This document shows positions 1 through 7,895 of a DNA stretch of 64,000 nucleotides, one piece after another. The translations under genes were made by a program, and so were the position numbers. The notes under the pieces are model-generated. The model saw nothing but the letters and a program-made list of their open reading frames with translations, ran no database searches and had not been told where the DNA came from. Numbering within the stretch: position 1 is the first letter of the stretch; each line of letters begins with the position of its first letter. The DNA lies in contig CAZYVH010000005.1 in assembly GCA_964650905.1 (NCBI GenBank), forward strand, positions 8,645 through 72,644, in the 5' to 3' direction. This DNA is from SZUA-36 sp964650905 (GTDB lineage: Bacteria > Pseudomonadota > Gammaproteobacteria > Xanthomonadales > SZUA-36).

Positions 1-3
1 GGC

Positions 4-1317
4 ATGACACAGCCGACCAGAATCGCGGTCGGTGCCGATCACGGTGGTTTCGATCTGAAAAACACACTGACAGCTCATTTGAGGAAGAAGGGCTATCCGG
101 TGGAGGACTTTGGAACTTCATCTCGTGAAGCTGTTGACTATCCGGTCTTTGCCCATGCCGTTGCAAACGCGGTCTCAAAGGGTAGTGCGGACGTCGGTAT
201 CATCATCGATGGTGCCGGTATCGGTTCATGCATGGTCGCCAACAAGGTAGCAGGTGTGCGTGCCGCGCTCGCCAATGATCTGCTAAGTGCACGCCACAGT
301 CGCGAACATAATAATGCCAACGTATTGACCCTCGGCGCCGGTCGTGTTGGCACCGGCCTGGCTGAGCAGATCATTGACGTCTGGCTGGCGACCGAGTGCA
401 CTGAACCACGCCATTTGAACAGGGTTGCGATGTTCAGCGAGGAGATCGTCGACCTGAACCTGTCCGATCAGGATATTGACCGCGTCGTGACACGGCTACA
501 ACAGATCCTTGGCCCGCTGGCAAGTGCGGAACCAACGGGTGACTCAGTTGGTGATAATCCGGATACGGCCCGCGAATTTGTACGTCTGGGCGCCACCGGT
601 TTGACCAGCGTCGCTCCAGCGGAGCGTCCGGGCAATATCCCGGAAGACCTGGCGCGTTATATCGACCACACCTTGCTCAAGCCCAATGCGACCGAAGAGC
701 AGATTCGCACGCTTTGCGCCGAGGCCCTTGAGTTCAATTTTCGTTCGGTGTGTATAAACCCGACCTGGGTAACACTGGCTGCCCGGCTGCTGCAAGACAG
801 CGAGGTGCTTGTGTGTACGGTCGTTGGTTTTCCGCTCGGCGCCAATGAATCTGCAATCAAGGCCATGGAAGCACGCCGCGCCATCCGCAACGGCGCCAGC
901 GAGATCGATATGGTCATCAACATCGGCGCACTTAAGGGCGGCGATGAAACGCTCGTTCTTCACGATATCCGGGCCGTGGTCGAAGACTGTGTTGATGGCA
1001 GCGCGGTCTGCAAGGTCATCCTGGAAACTGCGCTCTTGACCGATGAAGAGAAACGCCGGGCCTCGGAACTTGCACGTACCGCCCACGCCCATTTCGTCAA
1101 GACATCGACCGGTTTTTCGAGCGGGGGCGCGACCGTGCACGATGTGGCCCTGATGGCCGGGGTTGTACGTGGCGCAGGCATGGAGGTCAAGGCCGCCGGC
1201 GGCATCAAGTCTTATACAGATGCCCGGGCCATGATCGAAGCAGGCGCGACCCGTCTGGGTGCGAGTGCCAGTATAGGCATCTTGCAAGAAGCCAAATTGA
1301 CAAGCGTTAGCGCTTGA
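4..1317 (+). CDS. RpiB-DeoC fusion: sugar-phosphate isomerase + deoxyribose-phosphate aldolase
   Basis: A 437-residue two-domain enzyme. Residues 1 to about 150 are a RpiB/LacA-type isomerase domain (ADHGGF near the N-terminus, DGAGIGSCMVANK around 69-81). Residues about 212-430 are a class I DeoC aldolase, with the Schiff-base lysine in HFVKTSTGF (K366) and a second catalytic lysine in VKAAGG (K396). DeoC cleaves 2-deoxyribose-5-phosphate to acetaldehyde and glyceraldehyde-3-phosphate. A Gly/Pro/Asp-rich linker (about 170-212) joins the domains. The two activities are usually separate genes, so the fusion is notable. At the position of the E. coli RpiB catalytic Cys there is Asp69, with a Cys seven residues later, so isomerase chemistry or substrate may differ. 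It is the first gene of the shell-protein operon and ends 12 nt before the next gene. The window starts 3 nt upstream, so earlier operon genes cannot be excluded. Confidence 0.9.
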   Translation: MTQPTRIAVGADHGGFDLKNTLTAHLRKKGYPVEDFGTSSREAVDYPVFAHAVANAVSKGSADVGIIIDGAGIGSCMVANKVAGVRAALANDLLSARHSREHNNANVLTLGAGRVGTGLAEQIIDVWLATECTEPRHLNRVAMFSEEIVDLNLSDQDIDRVVTRLQQILGPLASAEPTGDSVGDNPDTAREFVRLGATGLTSVAPAERPGNIPEDLARYIDHTLLKPNATEEQIRTLCAEALEFNFRSVCINPTWVTLAARLLQDSEVLVCTVVGFPLGANESAIKAMEARRAIRNGASEIDMVINIGALKGGDETLVLHDIRAVVEDCVDGSAVCKVILETALLTDEEKRRASELARTAHAHFVKTSTGFSSGGATVHDVALMAGVVRGAGMEVKAAGGIKSYTDARAMIEAGATRLGASASIGILQEAKLTSVSA

Positions 1318-1329
1318 GGAGTTCTATCC

Positions 1330-1953
1330 ATGGTTGACCTGAGAGCATACGTAATACTGGACTCATTGCAGCCTCAATTCGCCTCCTTCCAGGCGACGAT
1401 CTCAAAAGGCTACCTGCCCAGGGTCGGCCAGGCGAGTCTCTTCGTGGAAATCTCTCCTGGCATGGCCATCAATCAGATTCTGGACGTTGCGCTCAAGTCG
1501 ACCGAAGTCACAGCCGGAATGCAGATTGTCGAGCGGCACTACGGCATGCTCGAATTGCATTCCGAAAGCCAGGCCGATGTCCGCCAGGCCGGGCAGGCGA
1601 TACTCGCCTCCCTGGACCTTAAGGAAAAGGATCGCCACAAGCCGCGGGTTGTGGCCAACCAGGTGGTGCGCCACCTCGAAGACACCCAGACCATGCTGAT
1701 CAACCGCTTTCGTCACGGCAACATGATCCTTGCCGGTCAGACCCTGTTCGTGCTTGAAGTCGAGCCCGCAGCCTATGCCGCGCTGGCAGCCAACGAGGCT
1801 GAGAAGGCCGCGGATATCAATATCCTTGAGGTGCGCGCCGTTGGCAGTTTCGGGCGTGTCTATATCGGTGGTGAAGAACGTGATGTGGTGGTAGCGCAGG
1901 CCGCGGCAACGCAGGCGATCAAGGCGGTCACGGGCAAGACCGACAAAAAGTAA
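1330..1953 (+). CDS. BMC-T shell protein (tandem BMC domain, EutL/CsoS1D-like)
   Basis: A 207-residue microcompartment shell protein with two BMC-type folds in tandem, expected to form a pseudohexameric trimer tiling a facet. Features include the opening LRAYVILDSLQPQ, ASLFVEISPG, and a second-domain segment LAGQTLFVLEVEP. It looks more like the permuted, sometimes double-layered trimer class (EutL/CsoS1D and the T2/T3 type of Haliangium) than like PduT. Such trimers can have gated central pores for larger metabolites or cofactors. A GAGGAG-type Shine-Dalgarno lies just before the ATG, and the gene is spaced 12 nt from rpiB-deoC, so co-transcription is likely. The family is clear; single versus double layer is inference. 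Confidence 0.88.
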   Translation: MVDLRAYVILDSLQPQFASFQATISKGYLPRVGQASLFVEISPGMAINQILDVALKSTEVTAGMQIVERHYGMLELHSESQADVRQAGQAILASLDLKEKDRHKPRVVANQVVRHLEDTQTMLINRFRHGNMILAGQTLFVLEVEPAAYAALAANEAEKAADINILEVRAVGSFGRVYIGGEERDVVVAQAAATQAIKAVTGKTDKK

Positions 1954-2003
1954 CAGATTAAATTAACCCGGGCTCAACGACCCGATTCGCGAGGAGTAAA
2001 GCA

Positions 2004-2297
2004 ATGTCAGAAGCATTAGGAATGATCGAATGCCGGAGTTTCCCGGCCATGGTGGAGGCGGCCGATGCAATGGTCAAAGCAGCCAAGGTCGAACTCGTCA
2101 GTTACGAGAAAACGGGCGGTGGCTATACAACCGCGGTTGTGCGCGGTGATGTGGCGGCCGTGAGAGCGGCCTGTGACGCCGGGCGAACAGCCGGCGCCCG
2201 TGTCGGCGACGTGGTTGCAGTACATGTAATCGCACGTCCCCACAGCGGTGTCGACATGACGATCCCGCTGGGCCGCAACCCGGCAGCGGCGAAGTAG
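2004..2297 (+). CDS. BMC-H shell protein (hexamer, PduA/CcmK-like)
   Basis: A 97-residue single-domain Pfam-BMC protein. It begins ALGMIECRSFPAMVEAADAMVKAA, broken here only by its alpha helix, and has the usual K(T)GGG loop and GDVAAVRAA helix. It should form the main hexagonal facet tile. The central-pore loop, after VIARPHSG, is canonical in position. A strong Shine-Dalgarno (GAGGAG, 1991-1996) lies 7 nt before the ATG. It is the only BMC-H gene in the window, so the shell would be built from one hexamer plus two trimers and three pentamers, unless other shell genes lie outside. Confidence 0.93.
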   Translation: MSEALGMIECRSFPAMVEAADAMVKAAKVELVSYEKTGGGYTTAVVRGDVAAVRAACDAGRTAGARVGDVVAVHVIARPHSGVDMTIPLGRNPAAAK

Positions 2298-2322
2298 TCA
2301 TGGCAACAGGAACGGTGCTGCC

Positions 2323-2619
2323 GTGAAACTCGCGAAGGTACTCGGCACGCTTGTCGCCACCGAAAAGGACCCCAAACTCGTTGGTCTGAGGTTTCTGATG
2401 CTGGGTCTTTGGGGTCACGATAACAAAGCGGCAGGGGGCTCGGTGGTGGCGGTGGATGCCGTTGGTGCAGGCGTTGGTGAAATGGTGCTCTTCGCCAGCG
2501 GTTCTTCTGCCCGTCAAACCGAGCGTACCGATAACAAGCCGGTTGACGCTGTGGTCATGGCAATCGTCGACAGTTGGGAGATCGAAGGCGATGAAAAGTA
2601 CCGCAAGGGTAAAGATTAA
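2323..2619 (+). CDS. BMC-P vertex protein (EutN/CcmL family), copy 1
   Basis: A 98-residue EutN/CcmL-fold protein forming the pentamers that cap shell vertices. It starts from GTG with the family opening MKLAKVLGTLVATEKDPKLVG and shows the typical VDAVGAGVGEMVL and ASGSSAR segments. It lies 25 nt after the BMC-H gene and 3 nt before the aldehyde dehydrogenase gene, consistent with a single transcript. This is the first of three BMC-P paralogues in the operon. Three distinct BMC-P genes in one locus is a pattern known from Haliangium-type and related loci. Confidence 0.9.
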   Translation: MKLAKVLGTLVATEKDPKLVGLRFLMLGLWGHDNKAAGGSVVAVDAVGAGVGEMVLFASGSSARQTERTDNKPVDAVVMAIVDSWEIEGDEKYRKGKD

Positions 2620-2622
2620 CGT

Positions 2623-4140
2623 ATGAACTTTCCGGGTGAGAACGTGCTCAGTGAGCGACAGGTGGACATCATCGCCCAGCGCCTTGCCGAACGCCTCTCT
2701 TCGCCACCGGTTGCAAGCTCAAATGTTGCCGGGGTAAATGTAGTCGCGGCAAATGCAAGCGCGACAGGCAGCGTGCAGACCACCAAACCCCGTGAAGGAC
2801 TTGGTGAAGCACTTGGTGAAGGAATTTTTGCTACGCTGGACGATGCTGTCGAGGCGGCGGGTGTCGCCTTCCTCCAACTGGATGGCATGTCGCTGGACCG
2901 GCGGCAGAAGATCATTGCCTGCATACGCGAATCGATGCTCGAGCACGGTGAGGGACTTGCGCGTCACGCTCAACGCGAAACCGGTCTGGGCCGGATTGAG
3001 CACAAGATAATTAAGAACCGCCTGGTCACATGCAAGACCTCAGGCACGGAGGCGCTCACCCCGCATGCCGTGACCGGGGATCACGGTCTGACGCTGACCG
3101 AATACGCGCCCTACGGCGTGATTGGAGCCATCACACCGACGACCAATCCGACTTCAACCATTATCTGTAACACCATCGCCATGCTTTCAGCGGGCAATAG
3201 TATCGTCTTCAACGTGCACCCAAATGCACGCGAGTGTTCGATGGCCAACGTGCGCCTCCTGCACCGGGCGATCGTGCGTGGCGGCGGGCCGGCAAACCTG
3301 GTCACCGCGGTGGCCGAGCCAACCATCGAATCTGCACAGGCGCTGATGGGCCACGAGGGCGTTCGTCTCCTCGCGGTGACCGGTGGCAGCGGTGTGGTGC
3401 GTCAGGCAATGAGCAGTGGCAAACGTGCTATCTGCGCGGGTCCCGGTAACCCGCCGGTAGTGGTCGATACGACGGCTGACCTTGAACATGCAGCCCGCGG
3501 TATCATCGCTGGCGCCTCTTTTGACAACAACATCGTGTGTACGGATGAAAAGGAAGTCATCGCCGTTGAGAGCATCATCGATGAACTGTTACAAAACATG
3601 GCTCGTCATGGAGCCTACCTCCTGACAGAAGGCGAACTCCTGAGGGTGGAAAAGGCGATCTTCAGCGAGCAGCGCGGGCCGCGTCAGCGTGCGGTCATGG
3701 AAAAAGACCTCATCGGCAAGAACGCAAGCGAGATACTCGCCCGCGCTGGTATCTCGTCTGCCGGTGACCCGCCTTTACTACTTGCACGGGTAGCAAACGA
3801 CCATCCCCTGATCTGGACCGAACAAATGATGCCGGTACTGCCCATCACCGGTGTACCCGATGTCGATCGCGCTATCGTATTGGCCAAGGAAGCCGAACAT
3901 GGTTGCGGCCACTCGGCCGGTATGTACTCGCGCGATATCGATGCGCTCAGCCGCATGGCCCGGACCATCAACACCAGTATTTTTACCAAGAATGGACCGT
4001 TTTATGCCGGCCTGGGTGAAGGGGGGGAAGGTCACACCAGTTTTACCATCGCCAGCCCCACCGGTGAAGGATTGACCGGGCCTGCCTCCTTCAGTCGGCT
4101 ACGGCGCTGTGTCATGGTCGATCACTTCCGTATCGTCTGA
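2623..4140 (+). CDS. CoA-acylating aldehyde dehydrogenase of the microcompartment (PduP/EutE-like)
   Basis: A 505-residue aldehyde dehydrogenase that should convert acetaldehyde or a related aldehyde plus NAD+ and CoA to acyl-CoA inside the compartment. The catalytic Cys is in FDNNIVCTDEK (C306); the GPGNPPVVVD segment (about 273-282) is typical of PduP/EutE enzymes. Residues about 5-27 form a predicted amphipathic helix, followed by a variable Ala/Val/Asn-rich linker to about residue 58. That is the usual layout of an N-terminal encapsulation peptide. The enzyme sits in the middle of the shell genes and is the probable signature enzyme of the BMC. DeoC supplies acetaldehyde; the downstream class II aldolase could supply another aldehyde. 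The substrate is inferred from context. Confidence 0.92.
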   Translation: MNFPGENVLSERQVDIIAQRLAERLSSPPVASSNVAGVNVVAANASATGSVQTTKPREGLGEALGEGIFATLDDAVEAAGVAFLQLDGMSLDRRQKIIACIRESMLEHGEGLARHAQRETGLGRIEHKIIKNRLVTCKTSGTEALTPHAVTGDHGLTLTEYAPYGVIGAITPTTNPTSTIICNTIAMLSAGNSIVFNVHPNARECSMANVRLLHRAIVRGGGPANLVTAVAEPTIESAQALMGHEGVRLLAVTGGSGVVRQAMSSGKRAICAGPGNPPVVVDTTADLEHAARGIIAGASFDNNIVCTDEKEVIAVESIIDELLQNMARHGAYLLTEGELLRVEKAIFSEQRGPRQRAVMEKDLIGKNASEILARAGISSAGDPPLLLARVANDHPLIWTEQMMPVLPITGVPDVDRAIVLAKEAEHGCGHSAGMYSRDIDALSRMARTINTSIFTKNGPFYAGLGEGGEGHTSFTIASPTGEGLTGPASFSRLRRCVMVDHFRIV

Positions 4141-4154
4141 GACACGAGGTTCAT

Positions 4155-4796
4155 ATGAAGACACGGCACGGGGCGATTGCGCTACTGGAGTTTGACTCGG
4201 TTGCCAAGGGTGTATTGGTGATAGACCAAATGGTCAAACGCTCGCCCATCGCATTGTTACGCTGCGGAAGCATCCACCCGGGTCGATTCCTGGTCCTCGT
4301 CGGTGGCAGTGTCGCCAGTACGCAGGAAGCTTATGCGGCCGGCGTACGGTTGGGTGAGGAAGAGGGTGCCCTGAACGACAGTGTAGTCCTCGGTGATGTT
4401 CACCCATCCTTGCACGACGCGGTTCTTGGCACACGCCGGAATCTGGAGGGCGATGCGTTGGTGGTGGTGGAAACACGCGCTTCGCCCGCACTGCTGGGGG
4501 CCGTTGACGCCACGCTCAAGAGTACACCCATAATGCTTTGTGAGGTCCGTCTGGGTGATGACCTGGGTGGCCACGCGCTCGCTTTGATGTGCGGCGACCT
4601 GTCCGATGCCGAGACTGCACTCGAAATCTGTGCCGAGCGTGCCGGGGATGAGCTTCTTGCGCATACGCTTTTGCCGCGTATCAATACCGATTTGCGTTCA
4701 CTTCTTGACCATGGTACGCGTTTTGATCAATGCCCGGTCTTTGAGCCGGCTGGTGCCGAGTATCCCGAGGAGGTTGCATGCTCCTGGGACGCGTAA
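4155..4796 (+). CDS. BMC-T shell protein, PduT-like, with His at the Fe-S cysteine position
   Basis: A 213-residue tandem-BMC protein resembling PduT. The first domain carries the pore segment SIHPGRFLVLVGG and the second domain resumes near residue 122. In PduT the matching segment reads ICPGKF, and its Cys (C38) coordinates a [4Fe-4S] cluster at the trimer pore. Here the aligned residue is His41, with a Cys at position 37. The pore could therefore bind another metal or nothing. The C-terminal tail beyond about residue 190 is Pro/Glu-rich and atypical. The gene follows the dehydrogenase by 14 nt and its 3' end overlaps the next gene by 19 nt. Confidence 0.85.
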   Translation: MKTRHGAIALLEFDSVAKGVLVIDQMVKRSPIALLRCGSIHPGRFLVLVGGSVASTQEAYAAGVRLGEEEGALNDSVVLGDVHPSLHDAVLGTRRNLEGDALVVVETRASPALLGAVDATLKSTPIMLCEVRLGDDLGGHALALMCGDLSDAETALEICAERAGDELLAHTLLPRINTDLRSLLDHGTRFDQCPVFEPAGAEYPEEVACSWDA

Positions 4797-5065
4797 TAGG
4801 CAGCGTGGTTCCGGCGAAACTGGTGGACGAACTGTCCGCCACACCATTACTGTGGGTCCAACCGCTTGATCGTGAGGGCCAGAGCGATGGCGAGCCACTC
4901 GTCTGCGCCGATGGTACCCGAATGGCGGGACCCGGTCAGCTAATCTACTGGGTAGCAAACCGCGAGGCCGCGCTTACACTCGAGCCGTGGTTCGTTCCGG
5001 TCGACGACGCCATTGTCGGTCTGGTCGACGAGGTCAGGAACTATCCGCCGGAGGATCTGGGCTGA
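4778..5065 (+). CDS. BMC-P vertex protein (EutN/CcmL family), copy 2
   Basis: A 95-residue EutN/CcmL-type pentamer protein opening with MLLGRVIGSVVPAK and containing DGTRMAGPGQLIYWV where the family usually has DxVGAGxGExVL. The ATG lies inside the 3' end of the upstream BMC-T gene and the stop shares one base with the next ATG, a sign of translational coupling. It is the most divergent of the three BMC-P copies, mainly in the glycine-rich loop. Confidence 0.85.
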   Translation: MLLGRVIGSVVPAKLVDELSATPLLWVQPLDREGQSDGEPLVCADGTRMAGPGQLIYWVANREAALTLEPWFVPVDDAIVGLVDEVRNYPPEDLG

Positions 5066-5343
5066 TGATCCTCGCCCGTATTACTGGCAGTGTTGTATCG
5101 ACCATCCATCATCCCATCGTTGATGGCCACAAGTTGCTCCTCGCCGAGCGGCTCGACCAGTTCTGCCAACCCACGGGTGCTTATCTCATCGCCATGGATG
5201 CAATCGGCTCAGGTCAGGGTGAGACTGTCCTGATTCTCGACGAGGGCAGTGGCGCCCGCCAGATACTCGATAACCCCAACGCCCCGGTGCGTTCAATCGT
5301 CGTTGGTATTGTTGATGTGGTCGAGCTCGATCACTGTAAATAA
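5065..5343 (+). CDS. BMC-P vertex protein (EutN/CcmL family), copy 3
   Basis: A 92-residue EutN/CcmL-family protein with MILARITGSVVST at the start, MDAIGSGQGETVLI in the centre and a GSGAR motif. The start is the ATG in TGATG, overlapping the previous stop by one base. A longer frame to the left is open but would lie within the previous gene. It is the last shell gene; the next gene is convergent on the minus strand, so the operon probably ends here. No strong terminator is visible in the 64 nt that follow. Confidence 0.9.
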   Translation: MILARITGSVVSTIHHPIVDGHKLLLAERLDQFCQPTGAYLIAMDAIGSGQGETVLILDEGSGARQILDNPNAPVRSIVVGIVDVVELDHCK

Positions 5344-5407
5344 CAGCATGCGGTATCCGCGTATTGACACGAGAGGATTTTTTGATTGGTTTGCGGTTAA
5401 AGCCCGA

Positions 5408-5812
5408 TCAGGTGTTTCCCCTGAAACGCTGGTCCAGCGAATACGCACCCCCGCCAAGCGCCACGATCATCAGGAAACCACCGGCGATGGAAATGTTTTT
5501 CATAAACATGATCGTCTGCATCTGATTGTTGAAATCGGCGTGAAACAGGACGGCACTGAGCAGACAAAAGCCAGCCAGCAGGAAAGCCGCAATACGTGTA
5601 TGCCAGCCAAGAATAATCATCAGGCCGCCGAGGACCTCGAGCGCGATAACCAGCGGCAGCAATGAACCCGGCACGCCCACGGCTTCCATATAACCCTGCG
5701 TGTTTGCGTAAGTCGTAATTTTGTGCAGCCCGGAACTGACAAACATCAGTGCAAGCAGAATTCGGCCCAGTGGTGCGGCCAGTGATTGTATTTGGCCTGA
5801 GGTGTCGGTCAT
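5408..5812 (-). CDS. DoxX family membrane protein
   Basis: About 134 residues with four predicted membrane helices and the DoxX-family pattern: PLGRILLALMFVSSGLHKI at the start, ALEVLGGLMIILG and an ending close to helix four. An AGGAG Shine-Dalgarno sits 7-8 nt before the ATG at 5812; a start 8 codons earlier (5836) is possible. DoxX proteins are inner-membrane proteins of uncertain role, some linked to quinol or thiol redox chemistry. It is convergent with the shell operon and has no evident functional link to it. Confidence 0.85.
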   Translation of the reverse strand: MTDTSGQIQSLAAPLGRILLALMFVSSGLHKITTYANTQGYMEAVGVPGSLLPLVIALEVLGGLMIILGWHTRIAAFLLAGFCLLSAVLFHADFNNQMQTIMFMKNISIAGGFLMIVALGGGAYSLDQRFRGNT

Positions 5813-6072
5813 GGCAGGTCTCCTGGTGGTTTTCACTTACAGCATACATCCCCACCCGCCGGTCCACCAGTTTATCCGGCCAGTCATGCTCTGTGGTTGG
5901 CTTCTGCCGCAGACCATTTTTGATGGCCGTGATTGTCAATGGGTGGTATTTCGCCCTGGTTTGCTGGTTAGTGCGAAAAATTTGCGGGTCGGTATAGAGA
6001 ATAATGCCGGTGATTGCTCCTGAAAACAGTCTGAATCAATACTGGAAGGCGGTTCGGTGCTACGATCCATGT

Positions 6073-7182
6073 ATGAACGTCAATGAGACACCCTATCGTT
6101 CGATCTGGCTGAATAAAAATGGCGGGTTGGTGGACATCATTGATCAGACTTTCCTGCCCCATGAATTTGTCATCAAGTCACTGCAAAGCGTGCAGGATGT
6201 GGCTGAAGCGATTGCTGTCATGCGTGTGCGGGGCGCGCCCCTGATTGGTGCGACTGCCGCGTATGGCCTGGCGCTGGCGATGCGTGAAGATGCCCGTGAT
6301 AGGAATCTTGAGTGTAGTTGTGAGACCTTGCTGGCAACACGGCCTACTGCGGTCAACCTGCGTTGGGCCCTCAAGAAAATGCAGCAGGCCTTGACGGACC
6401 TGAGTGTTGAAGAGCGACCGGCGGCGGCCCTCAGCTTAGCCGGGGAAATCTGCGATCAGGATGTTGCCATCAACCGGGCCATCGGTCGTCATGGGTTGTC
6501 AATCATCCAAAAGTTGTGGAAGAAAAAACCTGCCGGATCAGATGCACTAAATATCCTGACCCATTGCAACGCCGGTTGGCTTGCGACAGTCGACTGGGGA
6601 ACGGCCCTGTCGCCCATTTACCAGGCGTATGATGCCGGCATCCCGGTCCACGTATGGGTGGATGAGACGCGTCCGCGTAACCAGGGCGCCGCACTGACCG
6701 CCTGGGAACTTGCCGCGCACGGTGTTCCGCACGATGTCATCGTGGATAATGCCGGTGGTCACCTGATGCAACACGCCATGGTGGACATGTGTATTACTGG
6801 CACTGACCGAACGGCTCGCAATGGTGATGTATGTAACAAGATTGGCACCTACTTAAAGGCACTGGCAGCCAATGATAACGGTATACCTTTTTATGTGGCA
6901 CTACCCGGACCGACCATCGACTGGCAGATTGAAGACGGTGTCGATGGCATACCCATTGAACGTCGTGACGGGTCTGAAATCACGCACGTGGCCGGTAAAA
7001 ATGCCAAAGGTGAAATTGAGCCTGTCCAGATCACCCCTGACGGGGTCACTGCCTGCAACTATGCGTTTGATGTCACACCGGCAAGACTGGTGACCGGTCT
7101 GATCACCGAACGCGGGGTTTGTGTTGCCAGTGAAGCCGGTTTGCTGGGTCTTTATCCTGAGCAGCGGGAGTCGGGCGCGTGA
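6073..7182 (+). CDS. mtnA: S-methyl-5-thioribose-1-phosphate isomerase family
   Basis: A 369-residue MtnA/eIF2B-like isomerase converting an aldose-1-phosphate to the ketose-1-phosphate (methylthioribose-1-P, or 5-deoxyribose-1-P in the DHAP shunt). The catalytic pair is visible: Cys165 in LTHCNAG and Asp245 in GTDRT, plus RVRGAPLIG (51-59) and NGDVCNKIGTY. I start at the ATG at 6073 because MNVNETPYRS begins the conserved domain; an in-frame ATG at 6004 would add 23 unconserved residues. The stop overlaps the next gene's GTG by 4 nt. No mtnB, mtnC or mtnD is present nearby, which argues against ordinary methionine salvage and for the aldolase branch encoded next door. Confidence 0.92.
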   Translation: MNVNETPYRSIWLNKNGGLVDIIDQTFLPHEFVIKSLQSVQDVAEAIAVMRVRGAPLIGATAAYGLALAMREDARDRNLECSCETLLATRPTAVNLRWALKKMQQALTDLSVEERPAAALSLAGEICDQDVAINRAIGRHGLSIIQKLWKKKPAGSDALNILTHCNAGWLATVDWGTALSPIYQAYDAGIPVHVWVDETRPRNQGAALTAWELAAHGVPHDVIVDNAGGHLMQHAMVDMCITGTDRTARNGDVCNKIGTYLKALAANDNGIPFYVALPGPTIDWQIEDGVDGIPIERRDGSEITHVAGKNAKGEIEPVQITPDGVTACNYAFDVTPARLVTGLITERGVCVASEAGLLGLYPEQRESGA

Positions 7183-7814
7183 GCGAGGCGTTGCGCAGAC
7201 AACTGATATCCACCGCCAAAGCCATGAACGCATGTGGTTTGAACCAGGGTACGGCGGGCAACCTGAGTGCACGCTTTGAAAGTGGTTTGCTGATCACACC
7301 CTCGGGTATGGAATACGAAAAACTGACGACACACGACATTGTCTGGATGGACTTTGATGGATTCCCCAGAGGCCGACACCGGCCCTCCAGTGAATGGCGA
7401 TTTCATGCGGCTATTTATCGTGAGCGGCCCGAAGCACAGGCTGTTTTGCATGCCCACCCGGTCCATTGCACCGCGCTGGCCTGTCTCGACAAGGGTATAC
7501 CGGCCTTTCATTACATGGTTGCCATCGCCGGTGGCAGGGATATCCGTTGTGCAGAATATGCAACCTTTGGTACGGCGGAACTCTCAGCGCAGGTTATCAG
7601 GGCATTGCGGGGTCGTAAAGCCTGCCTGATGGCCCACCATGGTCTGACCTGTTTTGACGAGGACCTGCCGGGTGTGCTGGCCTTGGCTCAGGAGGTTGAA
7701 CAACTGGCAAGCATCTATTGCCGAACCCTGGCCATTGGCGGACCGGTCATTCTCAGTGGCGCCAAGATGGATCGCGTACTGGAGAAATTCAAAACCTACG
7801 GTGTCTATAAATAA
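7179..7814 (+). CDS. Class II aldolase (fuculose-phosphate aldolase/Ald2-like)
   Basis: A 211-residue class II aldolase/adducin-fold enzyme. The active site is intact: Glu72 in SSEWRFH, zinc histidines in HAHPVH (91 and 93) and in AHHG (154). It starts at a GTG inside the stop region of mtnA (GTGA overlap), so the two are translationally coupled. In the DHAP shunt an enzyme of this type (Ald2) splits 5-deoxyribulose-1-phosphate or methylthioribulose-1-phosphate into DHAP plus acetaldehyde or methylthioacetaldehyde. The alternative is methylthioribulose-1-phosphate dehydratase (MtnB), a member of the same superfamily. The nearby aldehyde dehydrogenase and missing mtnC/mtnD favour aldolase activity. 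Confidence 0.85.
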   Translation: MSEALRRQLISTAKAMNACGLNQGTAGNLSARFESGLLITPSGMEYEKLTTHDIVWMDFDGFPRGRHRPSSEWRFHAAIYRERPEAQAVLHAHPVHCTALACLDKGIPAFHYMVAIAGGRDIRCAEYATFGTAELSAQVIRALRGRKACLMAHHGLTCFDEDLPGVLALAQEVEQLASIYCRTLAIGGPVILSGAKMDRVLEKFKTYGVYK

Positions 7815-7836
7815 GCCTGGGTTGCTACCGGCCCGC

Positions 7837-7890
7837 ACATTTCACCGGTCTCCCGGATGACGGCGCCGGACAGACCCACTGGTGAAATGT
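7837..7890. repeat. Long hairpin between convergent genes
   Basis: The arms ACATTTCACCGGT (7837-7849) and ACTGGTGAAATGT (7878-7890) pair over 13 bp with one mismatch, with a 28-nt loop that has its own GC-rich pairing. It lies exactly between the convergent aldolase gene and the minus-strand gene ending at 7896, so it may act as a two-way transcript end. Its right arm motif recurs at 52793-52804 and 55063-55078, also at gene ends. Confidence 0.55.
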
Positions 7891-7895
7891 TTGGC

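Noticed and set aside
544..1287. Minus-strand open frame of 247 codons across the RpiB-DeoC gene
   Set aside because: Antisense shadow of a strongly conserved plus-strand gene; no family features and no ribosome site.
7179..7814. Assignment of the class II aldolase as MtnB (methylthioribulose-1-phosphate dehydratase)
   Set aside because: Not excluded by fold, but no mtnC/mtnD is present and the neighbouring aldehyde dehydrogenase fits aldolase activity better; kept as an alternative.
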